From positions 4,960,001 through 5,024,000 of the forward strand of contig JAMPIQ010000003.1 in the NCBI GenBank assembly GCA_024699855.1: DNA of 64,000 nucleotides, read 5' to 3'. Positions 22,626 through 32,969 of the stretch are shown here, one piece after another. Below the pieces are notes generated by a model, which did no database searches, was not told the DNA's origin, and saw only the letters and a list, made by a program, of their open reading frames with translations. This DNA is from Aphelenchoides besseyi. Lineage: Eukaryota; Nematoda; Chromadorea; Rhabditida; Aphelenchoididae. How positions within the stretch are numbered: the stretch's first letter is position 1; each line of letters begins with the position of its first letter. The translations under genes and the position numbers were made by a program.

Positions 22626-23127
22626 TCTCAACGACCGTTCCAAATGATCGAAACGCATCGTTTGGTTAGATATCGCCCACTGACTGCGGCGTGGCCAATT
22701 GCACTGGAGGGTCATAATTCAAACGGCCGGCACTACCATTTTGATCTTCGTCCGCTTTTTCTGTTGACGGGACGTCGAGCAGTTGGCCCACTGGAGTGAA
22801 GAAGAGAGTGATTGTTACGTCCTAGAGATTAATTGAGTAGCTTTTTGCGAGTATCGTTCTTCTCAATTAAAACCATTGCAAAAAAAACGTTCGAAAAAAT
22901 GTCACAAATCGAAAAGTTTTTACGAACCGTCTATACGAAGACTTCAATCACAAAGTGAACGACAATTGTTACACAAGAAAGAAACAAAGATCCAATCAAC
23001 TGAAGTTACCAACGTATTTTGTTGTTTAATAAACTTTTGTTGCGGTTATTGTTGTTTTGATGACGAACGATAGAACTGATCGTTGAATACTTTTGGATGT
23101 ACAGTACGACTTCAATAGAGAATCCAG
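22626..23127. other. Intergenic between divergent GILT and ARV1 genes
   Basis: No supported coding sequence. An open plus-strand stretch around 22876-23073 is Lys/Cys-rich without exon signals. The segment probably holds both promoters. Confidence 0.4.
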
Positions 23128-24015
23128 ATGCCAACGGTTTCCGAAACGCCGATTTGTGTCAATTGCGGTGCATCGGCGAACAAATTGTACACGATCTACG
23201 ACAAGGACGTGATAAAACTGGCAGATTGTGTAAGAGGCTTATCGTAACTTTTACGTCTTTTCAGGTAGCTTGTGGCAAGACAGTTGACAAATACGGTGAG
23301 TGTTTGAAGAACGTTTTATAAGAAAAAGTTTAGTTGAATACGATTTTGTTCTCGTCTTCATTGATCTCATATTACAATATTCGGCTGCCTATCGTCATGT
23401 CTTTATCAATACTTGTTACGAAGTGAGTTTACGTTAAGACCACAATACTCGAAAATGTTTATAGAGTTATTGGCGTGTGATTGTTGTGTTTACGATGTTC
23501 AACGCATACAACAAATGGACAGAACAGAAATTTGCGATGCATTCGGATTCGAAGGTCGTTTACGAATTGGAATGGACGTTCTACAAGTCGTTGCTAGAAA
23601 GTGGAATTGAACTCCTCACTTACGCTATTGTTGCCTATCTGATTGCCGTCTACATTTTCAAATATAAGATTCCAAATCGACAACAATTTCTCAGTATATC
23701 GTTATGCGGATTTTACGGTAGTTCATATCATAGAGTTTGAATAACAAGTGACCTTTAGGCAATTCACTTCTCGTCTTTTCCATCATTTGGCTCGTTCACA
23801 ATCAACTTCAGTTCGTGCTCGCTGTCCACGCCTTCTTATTTCTATCTCATGTTCAAGTGCAGCGTAGTAAGAAAGTAGTTTTAAAGCTAAAACTGTTTCT
23901 AGTCTTGTGCCCGAGGATCAATGATATCAAGAATGTTTGTGTCGTTTTGCTGGCAACTTTGACACAACAAGGAGCCGGGCGATTGAGTCGTTACTTCATG
24001 AATTCGTTCAACTAA
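23128..24015 (+). CDS. ARV1: ARV1 endoplasmic-reticulum lipid/sterol homeostasis protein
   Basis: ER membrane protein required for sterol distribution and GPI-anchor precursor handling in yeast and animals. The N-terminal ARV1 homology domain is clear: two Cys pairs (CVNCG, then ADC and ACGK) and KTVDKYVEYD. It is followed by VLVFIDLILQYSAAYRHVFINT, matching the family pattern of a zinc-binding motif plus the first membrane segment. Later exons supply several hydrophobic segments (LLTYAIVAYLIAVYIF, NSLLVFSIIWLVHN, FVLAVHAFLFLSHV). The last exon ends MNSFN and a TAA at 24013-24015. The ATG follows ATCCAG directly. Confidence 0.9.
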
Positions 24016-24086
24016 ACAAATAAATTTATTTTCACGGTTTCCAACAATCGATAACAAGAATGATTTAGCGCCGTAATCTAAACAAT

Positions 24087-26123
24087 CTACTTGAAACGAT
24101 ACATAGCCATTTGTGGTCGAGATTCTTGAGCAGCATCTTCGGCACGCCACAATTGTGTTACGGTTTTCCATTGGGTGTAGAAATGAAGTCCTGCTTTGCC
24201 GTAGAAGTTAGCATCGCCGAGGAAGGATCCGCGACTTCCCGTGAATGAAAACATCGGAAGTGGAACGGGAATCGGCACATTCACACCGATTTGTCCAACG
24301 TCGATTTGGTTAACAAAACGACGAGCAGCAACTCCGCTGTTCGTGAAAATTGCCGTACCGTTTCCGTACGGATTTTTGTTGATCAAATCGATTGCTTCAT
24401 CCAAAGTCTCAACCTCCAAAACTACGAGAACTGGTCCAAAAATTTCTTCCTAAACACAAAAACGAATGAATTCCGATGTCAACAAACACAAACCTTGTAG
24501 CAATCCATTTCTGGTCGAACGTGAGTGATTACCGTAGCGCCAACAAAGTTTCCATTTTCAAATCCTTTGACAGTATGATTTGATCCATCCAATTCAACAT
24601 TGGCTCCCTGGTCTTTGGCCGATTGGATGAGAGAAAGAATACGGTTCTTAGATTCTTTGCTAATAACCGGTCCAATATCAACGTCCTGGAATCGATGGCT
24701 TATACGTTTCTTCTACTTTGCTATATTAACCGATTGCCATCCCGGTCCGACTTTCAATTTTTTCGTTTTTTCAATCAATTCTGGAATCCATTTACGTGAT
24801 TCTCCCACGAACACCGCAGTAGAAAGTGCCATACAACGTTGTCCAGCGGCTCCGAATCCAGCAGCCACCAACTTTAAATAATTGACATTAGAGCGCAAGC
24901 AAACAATAAACCTGATTGAGAGTAGCTTCTTTGTTTGCATCGGGAAGCACAACACCGTGGTTTTTAGCAGCCAAATTTGACTGAAACTCAATTTCCGTAG
25001 ATCCTTCAGTTGTACGGTAAACTCACTTGAACACGTTTACCATTTTTACATCCACGTTCGTAGATGTACTTTCCCTAAAAGTTGAATGCTTATAAACCTT
25101 CAAGTAATCGTGTAGCTTACTGCTTGATCACTTCCAACAAACGAAATCGCGCGGATTTCCGGATGATCGCAAATGAAATTGACTGCGTCGTGTTGACCAT
25201 GAATGATATTGATACAACCATCGGGAATTCCGGCTTCTTTTGCAAGTTCAACTAACATCATGGCCGCACCTAAACAAAGCTAGAGTGTAATTCGACGCGA
25301 ATCTTAAACTACCCGGGTCTTTTTCTGATGGCTTCAAGAGCATCGTATTTCCAGCGACCAACGAAAGCGGAAACATCCAGAGTGGAATCATAGCTGCGCG
25401 GAAACTTAATTGAACCAATTTTCAATCTAATTACCTGGAAAGTTGAATGGAGCTAAAAGCACAACAAACATAAAATATAGTGGTAAATGAAAGCATACCA
25501 ATTCCAGCCGTTACACCCAAAGGAACTCTCAGACTGTACGTGTCCATATCTTTTGAAACACTTAAATCTTCTTGATTATTGCTAACATTCTTGAGAGGCC
25601 TTACTTTGCCATTTGTTCTCCGAGCAAAAGACTCGGTGCACTACACGCATGTTCAACCACCTGCAAAGACGCATAGAATACTGCAACCCCTCAAAATTCA
25701 CCTGAAGACCACGCACAACATCGCCTTCAGCATCAGCCAACGTTTTTCCTTGTTCTTGTGTGATATTTTCGGCCAACTTCTTCAAATCGCGACGAATCAA
25801 TGCTTGTAGCTCCAACATACAACGTTGGCGAGTAAGCACTGATGTTTGTTGCCATTTCGCGTAAGCTGCTTTACACGACTCAACGGCCGTTTGCATTTCG
25901 TCTTGAGTCGAATGTGGAACCTTTCCAATCACTTCGTTTGTTGCCTAAAATGTTCAAATCCAAAAAAAACGATAAACAAACTCACTGGATTGGTCAACTC
26001 GATCCATTTCGTAGCTTTCGATTCCACGGCCTTTCCGTCCAGCCAATTCTTAATCGGAGTGCTGGCAAGTAGTTTGGTTGACGAAAACCCGCGACTAGCA
26101 ACGATAACTCGATGGTTCAACAT
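24087..26123 (-). CDS. ALDH6A1: Methylmalonate-semialdehyde dehydrogenase, mitochondrial (ALDH6A1)
   Basis: CoA-acylating aldehyde dehydrogenase of valine and pyrimidine catabolism in the mitochondrial matrix. The N-terminus [17 protein letters not shown] is a typical basic mitochondrial presequence. The body matches the family: [74 protein letters not shown] with the catalytic Cys, [21 protein letters not shown], and [20 protein letters not shown]. It ends MAMYRFK. It has about 520 residues and about ten exons. The ATG at 26123 lies 6 nt after TTCTTGCAG. Confidence 0.96.
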
Positions 26124-26873
26124 ATTCGACTGCAAGAACAAACGAGTGAATAGCCAAGAAGATTTTTATCAATTCCCTCAATTTGTGGTTTCGAAAGCGA
26201 ACTTAAAAAGCCAATTTTCGTAAAAGAAAGTCTTCGGAAAACGCACGTGTAGACAAAGCAAAATGAAATTTTTATTGAACTGCAGCGAACGAACCTCGTG
26301 AGCCGAAAGATCAGAATGTCGGACAACAGTTGGGGACGATCAATGAACACTCGACGGCGTTGATTTGTCCAACGGTAAGACGTGACCTCTAACGCGAAAA
26401 CGACTTTTGATCAAATTTATTTTTTTATCGCAATCTGCTCGTTTGTTTCGTTGCAAGTGCTAGAGAACCGATTGATCAAAAGTTTATTTTGAATGCACAC
26501 TGTCACCAACATAAGTTAATTCCCTATTTACAACAATACAATAACGAAGCGAAACATTCTCGAAAACGGTGGAATGATACGAAGAACTGGGGTTTGTACA
26601 CAATTGGGAGAATAATTAACCACTAGTCGGAAGAACTAAAATCGATAAACCGTTGAATATATAACTCGATTACTCTCGAAGTCATTTTGGCACAATCAAA
26701 ACGGACGGACTGGAGGTTAAACGACTGACTAGAAAATGAACGGAAAGGTTAAGAATACGGAGCGTATGCACTGGATAGGATGAACTGATGAAAGAGTTTT
26801 TAGGTAGTGAATTGTAATGGCGAAGTCCCGCAACGCCAGTGATCAAAAGTCGACGCTGCCCGAGGTTACCGAA
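26124..26873. other. Intergenic and probable 3' flank of ONECUT gene
   Basis: No supported gene. AT-rich sequence with scattered short open frames that lack splice consistency. Confidence 0.4.
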
Positions 26874-28426
26874 TCAGAATCCTAAAGTCGCAATGAAATT
26901 CGATTGCTCCAATCGAGTTACCTGCTGACTGGCGTTTTCACTACGCGCACGTCTGCGTTGGTTCATGAAGAAATTCGCGACTGTTGCTGTTTCCAAATGC
27001 AAATGATCAGCAATCGTCTGCTGCATCTCTCGGCTCGGTCGTTGGGTTTCCTTGAAAATTGCTTGAAGTGTTCTTTTTTGGACGTCCGTGAACACTAATC
27101 GCGGTTTCTTGTAGGACGACGGTGAGATATCATCTGCCGACGGCGGTCGAACTCTTGTGGATTTGTTGGGTGCCGGAGTTGGAGGAGATGAAACGGCAAG
27201 GAAATTTGTCGAATCTACAAAAGATATGAGAACGTAAACAAGTGAAATCGTTTATTCCAACCGTCAGCTCCTTTGTTAATGTCCAGAATTGAAAGCCGAA
27301 TATGAACGGGCTGATGAATCCAATTGAACATTCGCCGAAATGTTTCACGTCCCGATTTGAGCTTATTCCACGGTTTTGGATTTCGCAGTAGATCGGAAAG
27401 TGTACCTTGACTACGACAAAGTACTCGTTCAGCAAAGATCGCTTGTGGAATCGAATGTTGCTTCAATTCGTAGGCTATTCGTTTGCATAGATCTTTAGTG
27501 TCAATGAAAATGTTGTCATCCAATTCGTCGTTTAGGAAATCCGTCGATTGTGGAACGGCAAGAGTTGATGGCTTTTCTGAAGTCGAATATTAATTCACGA
27601 CCTTTTTCTTTGCTAACTACCGTCTTCATTAGATACGGATTCGTTGTTCGTTTCAGTAATTTCTGATTCTAATTTTGGCTAAATTCAAACGATGTTTGCT
27701 TTAAACTAGTAGGTGACTGACTTCTCGTAATTCGGAATCTAATCTCGAACTTGTTGACAGACCGTCTTGTGAAATTGGACTGGGCACATTCATCTCGTTC
27801 AAATGATCGTGGTGGAATTCAGTTTCCGTAATGTACATCGAATCGCACTCAGATTGCCGGTAATCGGGAGTCGACGCTTCTTCTTTGACGTAATTAAGCG
27901 GTTTGCAATCAGCCAATTCTTCTGTTGGCGGCGGAGAGTGAACAGCGGCAAGAAGTTCATCGTTTGCGGTTTCGTGGACTTTTGAATTGCTCAATTCTAC
28001 GGAATTTGAATCGAATCTGAAGTTTACGAGGTCCATGAGTACATAAATTTAGTGGTTTTACTTGTGCTCTAATGTGATACCCGGCGACAGTGAGGGTGAA
28101 CGAACATTGTGGCGTCGAGAGTCGAAGAACGAATGACTTGATTGTTGCGGACTGACCGTTTCCAGAAAGTTTTCTGGCAATTCTTCGAATGCTCGACTAC
28201 ACGACGCATACCCGAACTGTTCATCAATCCGAAGCATTAGTTCACGTCTATTCTTATCCACGCTAAACACACAACGTCAATCCTTTCTTAAAGCAAACTG
28301 TTCATTTAAACATCAGCCGGCTATGATAGTGAAAATAGACGGTTCTTGATGCACGAATACCTACTTGTTACTTCCACTATGCAATCCGATTCGATTGCCA
28401 CATGACGAGACCGCTGGCGGTTCCAT
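26874..28426 (-). CDS. ONECUT-class homeobox transcription factor (copy 1)
   Basis: Nuclear DNA-binding transcription factor with one CUT domain and one homeodomain. Exon 1 starts MEPPAVSSCGN at 28426, directly after GTTTAAG. A long acidic, Ser-rich region follows (activation-type). The CUT domain runs from DTKDLCKRIAYELKQHSIPQ through RSQGTLSDLLRNPKPW to the KSGRETFRRMFNW helix. A Pro/Ser linker then leads to a homeodomain (KKPRLVFTDVQKRTLQAIF to VANFFMNQRRRARS). Phe48 and Met50 in NFFMN identify the ONECUT class. A short tail ends IATLGF. The arrangement is tandem with a second ONECUT gene upstream at 29286-30132, same strand. Confidence 0.93.
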
Positions 28427-29285
28427 CTTAAACGGGGTTCAATGTTCTTGAAGTTGCAGCAATTAGTCGGCTTACCGGTTAAATTACTAAATTACGCACG
28501 GTGAAGTTGCGGAATAGGCAAAACATCCGAACCAAGCTGCTGAAGAGATGCGCATCCACAGCATCCGAAAGCGGTCGTCGCAAAGGAAGAAGAACACAAT
28601 CGCCTCAGAAAAAGCCCCCTGTCACCCGTCCGTCGAACATGTGAAATAAGCGCACTCATCTGTTTCGTAGAAGATAGGACGCACGCTTGGTCACCATGAA
28701 GTGTGTACAAGTGGATTTGCTTTGTGTAAACGGAGAAATGGGGTTATTGTTGTCTCGCGCAGTTTCTTTATCTCATCCGCGCAGACATCTATGGTTGTTA
28801 TAATGTCGTCACTGACACTCTGATTTCATACACTAAGCAGTTATTGCACAAGTTTCATAGAATTGATTCATGAATGTAATCTTTCTAATTCATGAAAACA
28901 ACATGTCTTCTTTTGTGTGAAAGGATCAACGATGAGCTTAGAAAAAAGGTTTTTGAATGTACTGTTATTCAAGACGATCTAAAAGTAGTTTAGCAGATCG
29001 ACAAGCCTAGAAATGCTATTTCAATGAGCTTATTTTTATTATTAAAGGCACATACGACAATCGAGTTAGAGTATCGTTCGGGAACAATTAGCTTTCCGTC
29101 AGCAATATGTCGTTGAGAGCACACATATTCTGAAGTTTAATATCCCTTTATTAGGGTATGTGCACAAGTTAAACAACAGAAAGTTGTAAAATACGATCAT
29201 AAACATTAAAAATAGGCATAAGAGTGAACATATAAGGCGTATATCAATTAGCGAGATCCGAAGTGACGTTTAATGGAATTCGCAA
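28427..29285. other. Spacer between the two ONECUT genes
   Basis: No coding exon is supported. The minus-strand open stretch at 28492-28710 is Cys/Ser-rich without homology or splice support. The spacer probably contains the promoter of copy 1 and the 3' UTR of copy 2. Confidence 0.4.
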
Positions 29286-30132
29286 CTAATCGAGAAAATG
29301 TAATTCATTTTTTTTTGCTGAACGTCTGCGTTGATTCATGAAGAAATTGGCAACACTCGATGGGGCCAAGTTGAGATGGTTGGCAATCGTCTCTTGCATC
29401 TCGCGACTCGGACGTTGAGTTTCGTTGAATATGGCTTGTAAGGTGCGTTTTTGGGTTTCAGTGAAGACGAAACGATTCTTTTTGGCAATTGGTGAGCTCG
29501 TCTTTTCGTGTTTCGACAATCTTTCACGCCCTGTGTCCGTTTTCGACGGTTTTGATGCTTTTTCGGTACGTTGAGAAACGCTAGGACCTGGAAGCAACTG
29601 CGTTATCTCCGTAGTTATTGTAAGCTTACCGTTGTACATATCCAAAACCGAAAGGCGCACATGCAATGGTTGTTGTAGCCAATTGAACATTCGCCGAAAC
29701 GTTTCTCGTCCCGATTTCAATTCATTCCATGGTCGAGGATTACGAAGCAAGTCGGACAATGTGCCTTGACTGCGACAAAGAATCTTTTCGGCGAAAGTTG
29801 ATTGCGGAATCGCATGTTGTTTCAATTCGGAGGAAATACGAAGACACAAATCGCGAGTGTCGATGTAAATATCGTCGGAAATCGGCGCATTCAACATATT
29901 TTCGTCGTCTTGAACCGAATTGTCGTCTGGTGATAGCGGACGCTCGTTCTTGATTACTAGAATTGACAGATTGAAAGTTCTACAATCAAACTTCTCACTT
30001 ACATTTCATTGGATACTCCTGTATCTCTGCACGTTTAGAACTTCGCGTTTTGTAGACGTTCGAGATTTTCGGTTTGACACACTCCTGAACACAAACATAA
30101 TGAATATGCTCTGCAAATGCAACCCACCTCAT
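29286..30132 (-). CDS. ONECUT-class homeobox transcription factor (copy 2)
   Basis: Second CUT-homeodomain gene, paralogous to the one at 26874-28426. The CUT domain starts DTRDLCLRISSELKQHAIPQ, contains RSQGTLSDLLRNPRPW and RETFRRMFNW, and is followed by a short basic linker. The homeodomain has RFVFTETQKRTLQAIF and the NFFMNQRRRS end. A 42-nt intron after the CUT domain (DMYN joined to GPSVSQ) is needed to keep the frame natural. One upstream exon (PKISNVYKTRSSKRAEIQ) is clear. The start is uncertain: an in-frame ATG at 30132 exists, but the exon may instead begin at a GTTCAG acceptor near 30090. It is much shorter at the N-terminus than copy 1 and lacks the long acidic region. Confidence 0.8.
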
Positions 30133-30468
30133 CCCAAACGCTTGAAAGTGGTCTTGGGGTACTTTCCATGTTTGAATCAATTGTCAAAAACACTGGAAAA
30201 TCAATTCAAAACACTCTCAAATATCAATACGGGAATATAAACTGAGAGCAAACAAAATCGATGCTGCTCGACTTCCACTCGTCAACAGAAAGCCAAGACG
30301 CTTTTCAGAGTTTCGTTCCCTTACCGCTTTTCGACGGATTTTATTCCAAATTTGGTGTTCTCATGACTTTGTTATTCGGCTATCAAAATGATGACAAGTG
30401 AACTCTGGAATGCCACTTTTCATTCTTGTCGATGACTTCACGCCCTGAATCTCGATGTGAAGAGGACA

Positions 30469-32868
30469 ATGGAGTTTAATTTGAACACCAACATTTCCGA
30501 TTTGCCCTTCAATTTGTTCCATCAACTTTCGATTTGTTTCGAGAAAAATGATCTTTGGCAAAATCTCTTTAACATCGATCAGGAAGATAGCGTTTATTTT
30601 CTAAGGTGCGTACAAGCTTCTTTTCCGTGAATTTGACGATTTTAGAAACGATGAAATCGACAACATCAAACGCAAAACAGATGTTGGCTCGTATCTTCTT
30701 CGACTGCTTGGAAATCGTGGAGAGACTGTCAAATCGTTGTTACAACAGTTGCAATTAAAAGTGAGCTAACGACCTGAGTTAATGTTCGTTAAGTTTTAGG
30801 CCAAAATCTACGGACCACTTATGGACAAACCACAGCTTTTACTTCACAGAAAATTTCGTGAGTCAAACTCTCGTGTGTCTGTGTTGTAGTTTGCTGTTTA
30901 GATTCGGTTATTTGGTCGCGACGAGAACAGATTTTGGTTACGATAGTTGGTGACGGCAAACAATTGAAATTGGATTGTAAAGCGAGCGGCTTTCCGACAC
31001 CTCAGTATCAGTGGATGGAAGAAGATAAACCGATGGATGGATCAACGTCCAGTTGTTTAGTGATCTTAAGGTTCTAGTGAAAAGACATATCATTTAACAC
31101 CAAACTACTCAGATGTGCTTGTACGGCGCGAAATGTTTTTCGTTGTCGTGTGTCAAATATGATCGATTCCGGTGAAGCTTGGTCTGAATTCTATCGAGCA
31201 CCAAACAAAAACTTCTCGTCCGAAATGGTCTCCGATGTTGTCGAACTCAAGAAATATCTGCCAAATCCCGAATATTGTAAGTTGATTATTTGCGTTGTTT
31301 TATGGCTATTTAGCTTGTGAGTCGTGCAGTCAAAGCAAAATGGCCGAATTGTACAAGCTAATGAATAACTGCGACGTTAACGGAGACGAAAAGCCGCGAT
31401 CTACAAACGCTTTGTCGAATAGTCAGTTTGTAGTCATCTTTTCAATTTGACCTTCAAATTTAGTGGATACAATGACTGAAGAAATTGTGGCAACAGACAA
31501 AGTCGCATTGATTATAAGCAACCGAACTTATGCTCCGAACATGGCCAATCTAATTACACCGCACTGCGATGCAGAAACGTTGGCTCAGGCGTTAATTGAA
31601 TTGAAATTTAAAACCGTCACATTGGGTGATTTGAATTTGGAAGAATTGAAGTTTATTGTGAAAGAGTATCAAAAGCTTTTGGGCGAAGGCGTTTACGCGG
31701 TTTTCTATTTCGTTGGTCATGGATTTGAAGCCAACGGTCAATGCTATCTAATTCCGATTGGAGCTCCAGCCGAAAACTACGGTCCGGAGGATTGTCTTTC
31801 GATGGATTGGGTGCTGAGCATGTTCCAAGGATACACTCCTGCTTTGAACTTGATTCTACTCGATATCTGCCGAAAGTTCTTGCCGTAAGGTTTGCACGTT
31901 GAAAGAAGTTCAATTTGATGTTGCAGACACAATTTGGATGTTTTCACTGCTTACGCACAACAATTCCGTCGCGATTTCAAAGTCAATCGTAATACAGTTT
32001 ATGGTTATGCAACGTGAGTATGCATTGCGATCTCAAATAGTGTAGTTGTATTTGAAGAAGCGGCGGTGTTGGAGCGTACGAAGTGAGAGGCGAAACCAAC
32101 GGTGTTTTCATGAAGTACCTCAAAAATCGAATCGATCAACAACTCCCGGTTTTGGATATGCTTAACAAGGTTTTTCGAGGTAACAATTTCTTATTCGTAG
32201 ACCTTTGAATGCTGACTTTTAGACATCGAAAAGGACAAAAAAGTTCGCGAGTTTCAAATTCCGGAACTTCGATCAAATTTAACGAAACCTCGATCACTAT
32301 TGGATCCTCTTGTCTTTCAAGGTCACACCACATCTTATCACAAACATACGATTTACTGGCAACTAATACACGGTATGCTCCTAAGACAGTAGACGAATTG
32401 AAGACACCATTTAGAGCTTCCAAATCCCGTGCGATTGTCGTTCGCAGATTTAGGACTACAAGTGACCATGTGGTTCGATTATTGCGGTCATTTTACGAAC
32501 AAGGTTTACGTCTTTTCAAATGTCGGCGATTTGCGTACAGAGGCCGATAATGACGATGAAACCCGAGCACCATCGGAAAATGCTCTCGCTCATGTTGCTC
32601 ATTTGAACTTCGAAAGCTTTTTGGATGCGACAAGTCCCAAGGTGTTTGCTGATGACGAGGAGGGAATCTCGTTGTGTATTTTGCTTTCGAATCTCCAAAA
32701 AATCAAAGTAAGTCAACTGTTCGACACGTAAATTGATTGTTGTTTTAGTCGGAACTAACATGCACAGTTGAAGTTCGACATCGCGATCAAATCAATCAAG
32801 TGGTAGCATCCAAGGAGATTTCGTTGGGACATGTTCTGATTACTCGACTCACTGATGTAAATACTTAA
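30469..32868 (+). CDS. MALT1-type paracaspase
   Basis: Caspase-like cysteine protease of the paracaspase family (Arg-specific signalling protease in other animals). Domains in order: N-terminal death-domain-like helices (NISDLPFNLFHQLSICFEKN to GETVKSLLQQL), then one immunoglobulin domain (KLDCKASGFPTPQYQWMEED and VFRCRVSN). The paracaspase domain has KVALIISNRTY, the catalytic His in FYFVGHGFE, and the catalytic Cys in LILLDICRK. The C-terminal Ig-like region (YVFSNVGDLRTEAD onward) matches MALT1 Ig3. Both catalytic residues are intact. Vertebrate MALT1 has two Ig domains before the protease; I see one. The start is uncertain: an ATG at 30261 opens a frame that stops near 30400, so I chose the ATG at 30469. 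Confidence 0.88.
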
Positions 32869-32969
32869 CTTATCAATCACAGAGAACTTTATTTCTAATA
32901 AAAATATAATGAAAATCACAACATGGAGATTAATTAGTCGGTGTGCAATCGGTTTCGCACGTCGAACAT

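Noticed and set aside
22876..23073. Lys/Cys-rich plus-strand frame
   Set aside because: No ATG at a natural position, no homology, and it sits in the divergent promoter region.
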